64,000 nt of DNA from Apopatosoma sp963618495 (lineage in GTDB: Bacteria; Bacillota; Clostridia; Oscillospirales; CAG-272): the NCBI GenBank assembly GCA_963618495.1, contig CAVESF010000001.1:62001-126000 (forward strand). Reading direction: 5' to 3'. A program made the position numbers and the translations under genes. How positions within the stretch are numbered: the stretch's first letter is position 1; every line of letters begins with the position of its first letter. Shown here one piece after another: positions 8,156-16,007 of the stretch. The notes beneath the pieces are model-generated. The model was not told the DNA's origin. It made no database searches and saw only the letters and a list, made by a program, of their open reading frames with translations.

Positions 8156-9088
8156 ATGTCGTTTTCATCGCGTGCAAAGGAAGAAATGACCGTAAAACTG
8201 CCAAAGCAGAAATGCTGTGAAAAAGCGAGGATTTTCGGCATATTGCTTTTTTCGGGCGGCTTTACGAGGAGCAGTATTTCCGTCACCACGGAAATAGCGG
8301 AGGCTATAGAACTTGTGCGCAGGTTTTTCTCAGAGACTTTCGGCGATGAGGGCAAAACCGAAACAGTCGCCTCGAAAAGCGGCAAGGCACTGCGCTTTTC
8401 CATAACGGAGAAAGATACTGTGGAGGCGGCTTTCGCCTATTTCGGCATAGGCGAGGACGATATGATAGACGATGATTTTTCGCTCTCCGCGGAAAACGCC
8501 GTCTGCTCCTCCCTGCTCTGCACCGACTGCGAGCGAAGTTTCATCGCGGGAGCTTTCATCTCCTGCGGCTTCGTCTATCCTCCCGACAAAAAATATCAGG
8601 CGGAATTTGTGATGCGCGACCGCGAACTGCGCAATATTCTTGCAGGGCTTCTCTGCCGCCGCGAGCTTGCGCCGAAAAAGGTGGAGCGGCGCGAAAAATG
8701 CGTACTCTATCTTCAGGGCGTGCAAAAGGTTTCAGACCTGCTCGGCATGTGCGGCGCGACGACCTGCTATTTCGATGTGCTCAATGCTCAGGCTTTTCAC
8801 ATAACGGCGGAAGCGGCAAACCGCTCGACAAACTTTGAAGTGGCAAACCTCAAAAAAACTGCGCTCACCGCGGGCAAGCACATAAATATAATAAACGAAA
8901 TAATCATGCTCGGCAAATTCGAAGAGCTTTCGCCCGAGCTTCGCAAAACGGCAAAACTCCGCGTCGAAAACCCGTATCTCACACTTGCCGAGCTTGCCGG
9001 AATGGAGGTTCCGCCTGTCTCCAAATCGCAGGAGAGCAAGCGCTTATCCAAAATTTCGGATTTTCTTGAAGCGATAAAAAACAAGTAA
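8156..9088 (+). CDS. whiA: DNA-binding protein WhiA
   Basis: A 310-residue member of the WhiA family, found across Gram-positive bacteria and linked to cell division or sporulation. The N-terminal half has the degenerate LAGLIDADG homing-endonuclease fold (two related segments, FGILLFSGGFTRSS and FIAGAFISCGFVYPP), and the C-terminal part has the helix-turn-helix with NRSTNFEVANLKKT and PPVSKSQESKRLSKI. Length is usual. It starts at an ATG seven bases after GGAGG, 28 bases behind murB. In many Bacillota whiA follows rapZ-yvcK; here it stands between murB and dnaE. Confidence 0.93.
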   Translation: MSFSSRAKEEMTVKLPKQKCCEKARIFGILLFSGGFTRSSISVTTEIAEAIELVRRFFSETFGDEGKTETVASKSGKALRFSITEKDTVEAAFAYFGIGEDDMIDDDFSLSAENAVCSSLLCTDCERSFIAGAFISCGFVYPPDKKYQAEFVMRDRELRNILAGLLCRRELAPKKVERREKCVLYLQGVQKVSDLLGMCGATTCYFDVLNAQAFHITAEAANRSTNFEVANLKKTALTAGKHINIINEIIMLGKFEELSPELRKTAKLRVENPYLTLAELAGMEVPPVSKSQESKRLSKISDFLEAIKNK

Positions 9089-9101
9089 AGGAGGGAGAAA
9101 A

Positions 9102-12100
9102 GTGTCTTTCGTTCATCTTCATCTGCATAGCGAATACAGCCTGCTGGACGGCGCTTTCCGCATAGCCGATATACCGAAAGCGGCAAAAGCCTGCGGGCAT
9201 AATGCCGTCGCAATAACAGACCACGGCGCGATGTACGGCGTCGTCAATTTCTATCGTGCGTGCAAGGAAGAGGGCGTCAAGCCAATTATCGGCTGTGAAG
9301 TCTATACCGCTTCGGAATCGCGTTTTGACAAGCGCGAAGCCGCAGACGGCGGGAAATATCATCTCGTCCTCCTTGCGGAGAACGAAACCGGCTACAAAAA
9401 TCTCATTTATATGGTCTCCCGCTCGTATACAGAGGGCTTCTACGGCAAGCCGCGCGTCGATATGGAGCTCCTGCGCGAGCATTCCGAGGGGCTTATCGCG
9501 CTTTCCGCCTGCCTTGCGGGATATATTCCGCGGCATATCATGGCGGGCGATTTCGATGGCGCACGCGAGCGCGCACTTGAATTTGACCGCATATTCGGGC
9601 ACGGAAATTTCTATCTTGAGCTTCAGGACCACGGCATGCCCGAGCAGAAAGAGGTAAACGAAGCCCTCATCGCCATGTCGCGCGAAACGGGCATTCCGCT
9701 CGTCGCCACAAACGATGTGCATTATATGCGCCGCGCCGATGCCGATACGCAGGCAGTACTCCTCTGCATCCAGACAAACAGCCGCATTGCCGACGGCAGA
9801 CCGATAGGCTTTGAAACCGACGAATTTTATTATAAATCGACCGAGGAGATGGAGCGGCTCTTCTCTTCCATTCCAGAGGCGCTGGAAAATACGCGGAAAA
9901 TCGCCGACAGATGCAATTACGATTTTGATTTTTCCCATATCTATCTGCCGCGCTTCACTCCCGAAACGGGCGAAACGCCCGAGGAATATCTCCGCCGTCT
10001 CACCTACGAGGGCTTTGAGCGCAAAAAATCCTCCGGCGAGATAATTTTCGCCGAAGAAAACAGCGAGAGCACATACCGCGACCGAATAGAATACGAGCTT
10101 TCCGTCATAAGCAAGATGGGCTATGCGCAATATTATCTCATCGTGTGGGATTTCATCGCATATGCCAAGCGTGAGAAGATTCCCGTAGGTCCCGGCAGAG
10201 GCTCGGGCGCGGGAAGCCTTGTCGCTTATCTCTGCGGCATAACCGATGTGGACTCGATAAAATATGACCTCATGTTTGAGCGCTTTCTCAATCCCGAGCG
10301 CGTCTCCATGCCAGATTTTGATACGGATTTCTGCTATGACAGGCGCGGCGAGGTCATAGAATATGTTTCGCGCAAATACGGCACCGACCATGTCTGCGGC
10401 ATATCCACTTTCGGTACGCTTGCCGCAAAGGCTGTGGTGCGCGATGTCGGCAGGGCGCTCGGCATGAGCTATGCAGATGTCGATATAGTGGCAAAAGCCA
10501 TTCCATATGACCCGCATATCACGCTCCGCGAGGCACTCACAGGCAGACTGAAGCGCATGTATGATGAAAACGAGCAGATTCGTCGCCTGATAGATATATC
10601 CATGGCTCTCGAGGGAATGCCGCGCCATGCCTCGGCTCATGCCGCGGGCATCGTGATAACGGACAAGCCCGCATATGAGCATGTCCCGCTCGCTGTCAAT
10701 AACGAAATGGTGCTCACACAATTCACCATGGATATCATCGAAAAACTGGGACTGCTGAAATTCGACTTTCTCGGGCTGCGCTATCTGACGATAATCTCCG
10801 ATACGGAAAAGCAGATACGCAAAACAGAACCGGATTTTGATATCACGAAAGTCACGCTCGATGACGCAGGCGCATACGAGCTTATCTCTCAGGGCAGAAC
10901 AAGCGGCATATTTCAGCTCGAATCCTCGGGAATGCGCCGTCTGCTCATGAATATGCAGCCGCGCAATATCGAGGATATAACGCTCGCCATCTCGCTCTAC
11001 CGCCCGGGACCCATGGAATCGATACCGCAGTTTCTGCGCAACCGCACAGGAGAATCGACTCCCGAATATAAAATACCCGCCCTGCGGAAAATACTCGAAA
11101 AAACCTCGGGTTGCATCATTTATCAGGAGCAGGTAATGCAGATATGCCGCGAAGTTGCGGGCTTCTCTTTCGGGCGCGCGGATATCGTGCGCCGCGCCAT
11201 GGCAAAAAAGAAAACAGCCGAGATGGAAAAGGCGCGCGCCGCTTTCGTCTACGGCGAAAAGGATGAAAACGGCAATGTCACCTGCGCGGGCGCCATTGCG
11301 CGCGGCACAAGCGAAGCCGATGCAAACGAGATTTTCGATACGATGTCGTCCTTTGCCAAATACGCTTTCAACAAAAGCCATGCCACGGCATATGCCTATA
11401 CCGCATACCGCACGGCTTATCTGAAATGCCACTATCCGAGCGAATATCTCGCTTCTCTGCTCACCTCGGTACTCGGCAATGTGACAAAGACCGTGGAATA
11501 TATCGAAGAAGCGAAAAGCTACAGGATTCCCGTGCTTTCGCCCGATATAAACGAGAGCGAAAAGCTCTATAGCGTCGTCACGGACGAAAACGGCAAAAAA
11601 GCCATACGCTACGGGCTTCTCGGAATAAAAAACGTCGGCGGCAATATTCTCGATGCCTCCATAGAAGAACGCAAAAACGGCAGATTTACCTCATTTACGG
11701 ATTTTGTTTCGCGGATGTGCTCGCACGAGCTAAATAAACGACAGATAGAGGGGCTTATCAAGAGCGGCGCTTTTGATTCGCTCGGAACGCGGCGCAGTAT
11801 GCTCATTGCCGAATACGAAAATATACTCGATATCTTTGCCAAAAGGAAAAGCAGTCAGGCAGAGGGACAGCTTGACCTCTTCTCCGCAGGGCTTTTTGAC
11901 GGCGCGGAAATAGAACCGCCGAACCTTGAATACGAATTCAAAGAGCGCGAGGAGCTCCCCCTGCGCGAACGCCTTAAGCAGGAAAAGGAAAGCACGGGAA
12001 TGTATTTCTCGGGTCACCCTCTCGATGAATATGCGGAGCATATCGAGGCACTCGGCGCGGACTCGAGAATATCGGATATCCTGATCTCCTTTGATGAAGA

Positions 12101-12737
12101 AGCGGAATCCGAGCCGGAGCGCCGCTATGCCGATAACGAGCGCATTGCCATCGCCGGAATCATCACCTCAAGAACAAACAAACAGACAAAAAACGGCGGC
12201 TCGATGGCTTTTGCCACGCTTGAAGATAAGACGGGAGAAATAGAACTTGTATTTTTCAGCAAGGTGCTGGAAAAAATTTCATATATGATAAATCCCGATT
12301 CGGCGATAGCCGTGGCTGGCAGAATCTCCGCCAAAGAGGACAGCGCACCCAAGCTGATAGTTTCCGATGTCGTGCTTCTCCGCCCCGCCTTCAACGGCTA
12401 TGCAACTCCCATGCTTGAAAGCACGGAGGATATCCCCGACAAGCCCGCGCGCTATGAAAGAAAAACATCCGCCGCGCCTGCGGCAAATCCCTCTCCCGAG
12501 AAAAAGACGGAAGCGTCACCGAAAAAGCTTTATCTCAAAGTCCCCGATATGAGCGGTGAGATATTTGAGCGCGTATCGACTCTATTGCAGATTTTTGAGG
12601 GCGGCTGTGAAGTCATATTCTATGATATTTCGCAGGGCAAATATATAAAAGCTGTCGGCATGGGCACTTCTCCCGAGAAAAATATGCTCCTGCTCCTGCA
12701 TGAGATTCTCGGCGACGGCGCCGTTGTGACAAGGTAA
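9102..12737 (+). CDS. dnaE: DNA polymerase III subunit alpha (DnaE)
   Basis: A 1211-residue replicative polymerase subunit. The N-terminal PHP domain begins VHLHLHSEYSLLDGAF and has AITDHGAMYG. The catalytic core contains GPGRGSGAGSLVAYL and PDFDTDFCYDRRGEVIEYV with the paired catalytic aspartates. Helix-hairpin-helix and OB-fold regions follow (IAGIITSRTNKQTKNGGSMA, near residues 1015-1040). It belongs to the DnaE group, not PolC, since no exonuclease domain is inserted. The start is GTG at 9102, eight bases after GGAGGG. It follows whiA by 13 bases. The last 40 codons run to within a few bases of a small hydrophobic reading frame. Confidence 0.95.
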   Translation: MSFVHLHLHSEYSLLDGAFRIADIPKAAKACGHNAVAITDHGAMYGVVNFYRACKEEGVKPIIGCEVYTASESRFDKREAADGGKYHLVLLAENETGYKNLIYMVSRSYTEGFYGKPRVDMELLREHSEGLIALSACLAGYIPRHIMAGDFDGARERALEFDRIFGHGNFYLELQDHGMPEQKEVNEALIAMSRETGIPLVATNDVHYMRRADADTQAVLLCIQTNSRIADGRPIGFETDEFYYKSTEEMERLFSSIPEALENTRKIADRCNYDFDFSHIYLPRFTPETGETPEEYLRRLTYEGFERKKSSGEIIFAEENSESTYRDRIEYELSVISKMGYAQYYLIVWDFIAYAKREKIPVGPGRGSGAGSLVAYLCGITDVDSIKYDLMFERFLNPERVSMPDFDTDFCYDRRGEVIEYVSRKYGTDHVCGISTFGTLAAKAVVRDVGRALGMSYADVDIVAKAIPYDPHITLREALTGRLKRMYDENEQIRRLIDISMALEGMPRHASAHAAGIVITDKPAYEHVPLAVNNEMVLTQFTMDIIEKLGLLKFDFLGLRYLTIISDTEKQIRKTEPDFDITKVTLDDAGAYELISQGRTSGIFQLESSGMRRLLMNMQPRNIEDITLAISLYRPGPMESIPQFLRNRTGESTPEYKIPALRKILEKTSGCIIYQEQVMQICREVAGFSFGRADIVRRAMAKKKTAEMEKARAAFVYGEKDENGNVTCAGAIARGTSEADANEIFDTMSSFAKYAFNKSHATAYAYTAYRTAYLKCHYPSEYLASLLTSVLGNVTKTVEYIEEAKSYRIPVLSPDINESEKLYSVVTDENGKKAIRYGLLGIKNVGGNILDASIEERKNGRFTSFTDFVSRMCSHELNKRQIEGLIKSGAFDSLGTRRSMLIAEYENILDIFAKRKSSQAEGQLDLFSAGLFDGAEIEPPNLEYEFKEREELPLRERLKQEKESTGMYFSGHPLDEYAEHIEALGADSRISDILISFDEEAESEPERRYADNERIAIAGIITSRTNKQTKNGGSMAFATLEDKTGEIELVFFSKVLEKISYMINPDSAIAVAGRISAKEDSAPKLIVSDVVLLRPAFNGYATPMLESTEDIPDKPARYERKTSAAPAANPSPEKKTEASPKKLYLKVPDMSGEIFERVSTLLQIFEGGCEVIFYDISQGKYIKAVGMGTSPEKNMLLLLHEILGDGAVVTR

Positions 12738-12742
12738 CCGAT

Positions 12743-12838
12743 GTGAAGAAGAAATATTTTGTACTTATCTTGATACTGCTTTCTGGTCTCGGCAGCCTTT
12801 TCCTCCTCTGCGGTCTGATAGCTCTCCTTGCAACATGA
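12743..12838 (+). CDS. Possible 31-residue hydrophobic membrane peptide
   Basis: A short frame starting GTG, five bases after the dnaE stop, encodes a basic KKK start followed by about 26 hydrophobic residues (YFVLILILLSGLGSLFLLCG...), that is, one transmembrane helix and nothing else. A weak AAGG lies eight bases before the start. It ends exactly at the stem of the following terminator, so it would be the last gene of the murB-whiA-dnaE transcript. No family is recognised. It could be a real small membrane protein or a chance frame. Confidence 0.35.
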   Translation: MKKKYFVLILILLSGLGSLFLLCGLIALLAT

Positions 12839-12877
12839 ATAAAAAAGCGGCCGCATTCTTCTGAGGTCGCTTTTTTA
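12839..12877 (+). terminator. Rho-independent terminator after dnaE
   Basis: AAAAAAGCGGCC (12841-12852) pairs with GGTCGCTTTTTT (12865-12876), with one G-T pair and a 12-base loop, ending in a run of T. Confidence 0.8.
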
Positions 12878-12940
12878 TTCACACTGTTTTTTTGCGCTGC
12901 TCTGCATCACCCGTTTTAGACGGATAGGGGACGCTTCGAT

Positions 12941-13028
12941 AAAAAATGCGGCTCTGCCACCTGCGTTGACGGATGCATTTCGGCAATAGCCGCATCGACA
13001 GAACTTATCTTCTCTCGCAGCATCACTT
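12941..13028 (-). ncRNA. Candidate small RNA or orphan attenuator
   Basis: A minus-strand unit with its own promoter (13063-13035) and its own terminator: ATGCGGCT (12995-12988) pairs with AGCCGCAT (12953-12946), TGCC pairs with GGCA inside it, and TTTTTT follows. The transcript would be about 88 bases. It can also fold differently: CTGCG near the 5' end pairs with CGCAG (12967-12963), enclosing GATGC/GCATC and GGC/GCC hairpins that share bases with the terminator arm. No open frame lies inside, and no gene follows on this strand because dnaE is convergent. No known RNA family is recognised. Confidence 0.4.
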
Positions 13029-13034
13029 TTTATA

Positions 13035-13063
13035 ATTATACCATACTTTCGGTTGAATATCAA
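13035..13063 (-). promoter_or_regulatory. Sigma-A promoter of the candidate small RNA
   Basis: TTGATA (13063-13058) and TATAAT (13040-13035) on the minus strand, 17 bases apart, followed by A-rich sequence with a likely start near 13028. Confidence 0.6.
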
Positions 13064-13112
13064 TAGTATTTGCCACGCAAACAAAGCTCCCGCACTGACG
13101 CGGTGACAGACA

Positions 13113-13145
13113 GCTGACCGCCATGGTCAGCCGTTTTATTTTTAT
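13113..13145 (+). terminator. Hairpin with T-rich tail in the dnaE / sigma-factor gap
   Basis: GCTGACC (13113-13119) and GGTCAGC (13125-13131) form a perfect stem with a five-base loop, followed on the plus strand by CGTTTTATTTTTA. No plus-strand gene precedes it closely, so it may instead just mark the 3' end of the minus-strand sigma-factor gene. Confidence 0.35.
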
Positions 13146-13172
13146 ATCAATTTTTTGTTTGGTTCCGTGCCT

Positions 13173-15716
13173 TTATTTCTTCTGCATTTTCTCGTAGTCC
13201 GCTCTGTTCTGCGTGCCGAGAGCGTCTTTTAACATGACCGTGCCGTTTTCATCCTCATCGAATGTGTATTCGACAGAGCCGTGCCAACCATCGGAGAGCG
13301 CCTCTGCTTCATACCTGCGGAAAAGTCCGTCATCGGTGGGGAAAAATCCCTCGCCCGTGCCTTTATATTCCGTCAGCTGCCATACGACGCATTTGTCTTC
13401 TCCGTAAGGATGTTCAAAGCGCACTATGCCGACACCGTCCGCAAAGAGATATTCGCTTCTGCCGGAGAAATATCCCCACGCTTGATAATCGAAGCTGACT
13501 CGCAGGCAGTTTTCAAATGTACCCGCAGGCGTAACGACCGTTTCGCCGCCTTTGACATTGAAATTCTTTGTGACATATTTGCCCGATTTTCTCTCGTCGA
13601 AATGATAGCCGTCTTTCCATTCATCCGACCACAGACAGCCTGCCGCATCCTGCAAAATTGTAAATAAGAAGCTGTAATACACCTTGTAGCCGACGCAGTT
13701 TTTGACGCAATCCGACATATCCTTCCATTCAAAGCCGTATTTGCGGAGGTTGTCATATCTTATTTTGCCGTCGGATTTTTCAATCACATCATATTCAAAG
13801 AAATTCCATCTGCCCTTTTCCGTATAATCCGAATTGGCTGTGGGATCGGTTTCAAAAATGCGGCGCATTACCTTGTTTGCCACGGCAGTGTGCAGCTTCT
13901 GCCGCTTTGTTACGGCAAGCTCTTCGGCACGCTTCATCGCGCCGCTTACATCGCAGAGAATCTCGTCATCTGAGTTTATATTCTTGTGGTAACCGTACCT
14001 TGCCTCTGCCGTTTTGCCCTCCCATGTGTCGTAATAGCCTGTCACAGCCATAAAGTTCATATTTGAAAGCGTCACGGAGCCGGCATCGCATGCGGTAACT
14101 TCAAAAATATTTTCTCTTTCCGTTATTCTGAGCGTTTCCGGAGTGGCAAGCGCATATTCCCAACGATTGCCCGCTTCAAATGGGAGAAGCCCGCCTTTGC
14201 CGCCTGTCTTATATGACGAAAGCACCCATTCGTATGAGTCATCATGCCTTGTTACGATCTGGCGGACGATACCGATTCCGTCACAGAGCCAAGTTTCGCA
14301 ATGAGTAAGTCCATAGCGCTCGCCGTCAACAACATATACGGAGCAGTTTTCAAAATGCCCTGCCGGAGTATCGCACGCGCCGTCGTTTTTCAGATATGTG
14401 AGCGTGATTCCGTCCGATGATGTAACCGTATCTCCTGTCTTCATGCTCTCGTCAAGCATCAAACCGTCGCATATGGACATATTCCAGAAAAGCCCGCCCT
14501 CCGCAGAGTCTGTTTCATAGCCGTATCCGGGCTGCTGCCAGAAATATAACTTGCCATCGATTTTTTTATAAACCTCGCCCGAAACATCGGGATTGTAACG
14601 GATGACCTCGGGATTTTTTTCGGCAGCGATAGAGCGCTTTTCTCCCTCGATGGCAGATTTTGCATTTGCATAATATACATCGGAGGGCGTGAGGATATTC
14701 ATCACCTGCTCATAGCAGCGGATAGCTTCCTCATATTCTCCCTTTTCGCGGTATTCATATCCGAGCCAGAACCATACATAAGCCAGCGTTTTCGGATAGC
14801 CGCCCTCGCGGTAATAAGGTATCTGCGTTTCACGCATGAATCTGATTTTTTCCTCGCCGGAATATTTTTCGTGTTCCTCATTGGCGACCATCATCATAAC
14901 ATCATCGTTATGACCGTCCTCGGCGGATTTTTTGATTCGCTCAAAAACCTCTTTATTCTTCTCGCCTGGAAGCCACCAATAGCCGCGAAGAAGCGTATCG
15001 GCGAGCATGGCGCTTTTTTCTTTTGAATCTTCAAGCGCCTCGACATTTGCAAGAACGGCGCGATATTCTTCTTCAAAACCGGTTTTGTCGTTTTTGAGCC
15101 TCCACAGCTTGAGTGCCTCGACCTGACGCATGACGCGGGAAACGAGGCTTTCGTTTTCGTTGTATGTTTTCTCCATAATACCGTAACCCTTTCTCAGTTG
15201 TTTTCTCCCCTCGGAAAGGCGCCATTTGACAGTACCCGCGGGAATAGACAGTATCTCCGCTATTCCCGCGACGGATTTTCCCTCGAAATAATGCAGGCGG
15301 ACAGTTTCTCTAATCTTTTCGCTGAGCAAATCGACCGAACGACGGACATTTTCAAGGTCATCTTCGGCAAAAGGTTCATCTTCATCCGCGATCTCAAAGC
15401 CCTCGAGCGTGTCGAGGCTGATATCGGGTATCGCCGCGCGATAATGCCGCTCGAGTGTTCTCGCGCAGTTTCTGGCAAACGAGCAGACCCATGCGCCGAA
15501 TTTTGAAGCGTCGCGAAGCTCGCAGAGATTCATCCATGCGGAAACAAACGCATCCTGCGATGCATCTTCCGCGGAAAATCTGTTTTTCGTCACTTTATAA
15601 GCCGTTCCGATTACCGCGCGCTGATAACGGGTAACAAGCTCTTCATATGCGGTTCCGTCTCCGAGAAGCGTAAGCTCGACAAGCGCTTCGTCCGTTTTGT
15701 CAAAATGGTTATTCAT
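13173..15716 (-). CDS. ECF-like sigma factor with very large C-terminal extension
   Basis: An 847-residue protein. Residues about 10-175 are a sigma-70 family ECF module: region 2 contains EDASQDAFVSAW and region 4 has ETVRLHYFEGKSVAGIAEIL with IPAGTVKWRLSEGRK. The remaining 670 residues are unusual. About 255-375 is helical with a TPR-like unit (YREKGEYEEAIRCYEQVM). The rest is beta-rich and contains the same motif twice, TPAGHFENCSVYVV near 450 and TPAGTFENCLRVSF near 729, each followed by DGIGIVR or DGVGIVR. No membrane segment or anti-sigma gene is present, so the extension may itself be the sensor. The start has AAAGGA at good spacing. It is divergent from a second sigma gene. Confidence 0.85.
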   Translation of the reverse strand: MNNHFDKTDEALVELTLLGDGTAYEELVTRYQRAVIGTAYKVTKNRFSAEDASQDAFVSAWMNLCELRDASKFGAWVCSFARNCARTLERHYRAAIPDISLDTLEGFEIADEDEPFAEDDLENVRRSVDLLSEKIRETVRLHYFEGKSVAGIAEILSIPAGTVKWRLSEGRKQLRKGYGIMEKTYNENESLVSRVMRQVEALKLWRLKNDKTGFEEEYRAVLANVEALEDSKEKSAMLADTLLRGYWWLPGEKNKEVFERIKKSAEDGHNDDVMMMVANEEHEKYSGEEKIRFMRETQIPYYREGGYPKTLAYVWFWLGYEYREKGEYEEAIRCYEQVMNILTPSDVYYANAKSAIEGEKRSIAAEKNPEVIRYNPDVSGEVYKKIDGKLYFWQQPGYGYETDSAEGGLFWNMSICDGLMLDESMKTGDTVTSSDGITLTYLKNDGACDTPAGHFENCSVYVVDGERYGLTHCETWLCDGIGIVRQIVTRHDDSYEWVLSSYKTGGKGGLLPFEAGNRWEYALATPETLRITERENIFEVTACDAGSVTLSNMNFMAVTGYYDTWEGKTAEARYGYHKNINSDDEILCDVSGAMKRAEELAVTKRQKLHTAVANKVMRRIFETDPTANSDYTEKGRWNFFEYDVIEKSDGKIRYDNLRKYGFEWKDMSDCVKNCVGYKVYYSFLFTILQDAAGCLWSDEWKDGYHFDERKSGKYVTKNFNVKGGETVVTPAGTFENCLRVSFDYQAWGYFSGRSEYLFADGVGIVRFEHPYGEDKCVVWQLTEYKGTGEGFFPTDDGLFRRYEAEALSDGWHGSVEYTFDEDENGTVMLKDALGTQNRADYEKMQKK

Positions 15717-15809
15717 AAAGCGTCCTTTCTTTTTTGGGGGTTCGCCTATAAGTGCGCAAAATGCGGGAAAAGGTTGGGTTGCGATAATAATTTTTTTGAC
15801 TGTAATTAT

Positions 15810-15838
15810 ATTATAAAGAAAAATCCGAATAAAAGCAA
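15810..15838 (-). promoter_or_regulatory. Promoter of the 847-residue sigma-factor gene
   Basis: TTGCTT (15838-15833) and TATAAT (15815-15810) on the minus strand, 17 bases apart; the leader is about 85 bases. Confidence 0.5.
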
Positions 15839-15897
15839 TAATTTTCGGTTATTTTGTCGTAGATGCGGCAGGATTCAATCCAACCGCGGATTTACAA

Positions 15898-15926
15898 TGG
15901 ACAAAATTCAAAAAATATGCTATAAT
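15898..15926 (+). promoter_or_regulatory. Promoter of the 519-residue sigma-factor gene
   Basis: TGGACA (15898-15903) and TATAAT (15921-15926), 17 bases apart, 75 bases before the next ribosome-binding site. It is divergent from the promoter at 15810-15838. Confidence 0.5.
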
Positions 15927-16007
15927 TTTCATAGAAACATTAACCAAATCATTTTTCTTTCACTATTAAGGCAGAAGCTTCTGAAAAACTTATAAGGAGG
16001 TGGGCAA

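Noticed and set aside
8979..11432. A very long open frame (817 codons) on the strand opposite dnaE
   Set aside because: It is the antisense shadow of the real dnaE gene, which has full polymerase motifs; the shadow shows no family motif and has no ribosome-binding site. Codon bias of GC-rich third positions gives long antisense frames throughout this window.
12875..13084. A 69-codon minus-strand frame in the dnaE / sigma gap
   Set aside because: It begins upstream of the small-RNA promoter, has no ribosome-binding site and runs through the terminator.
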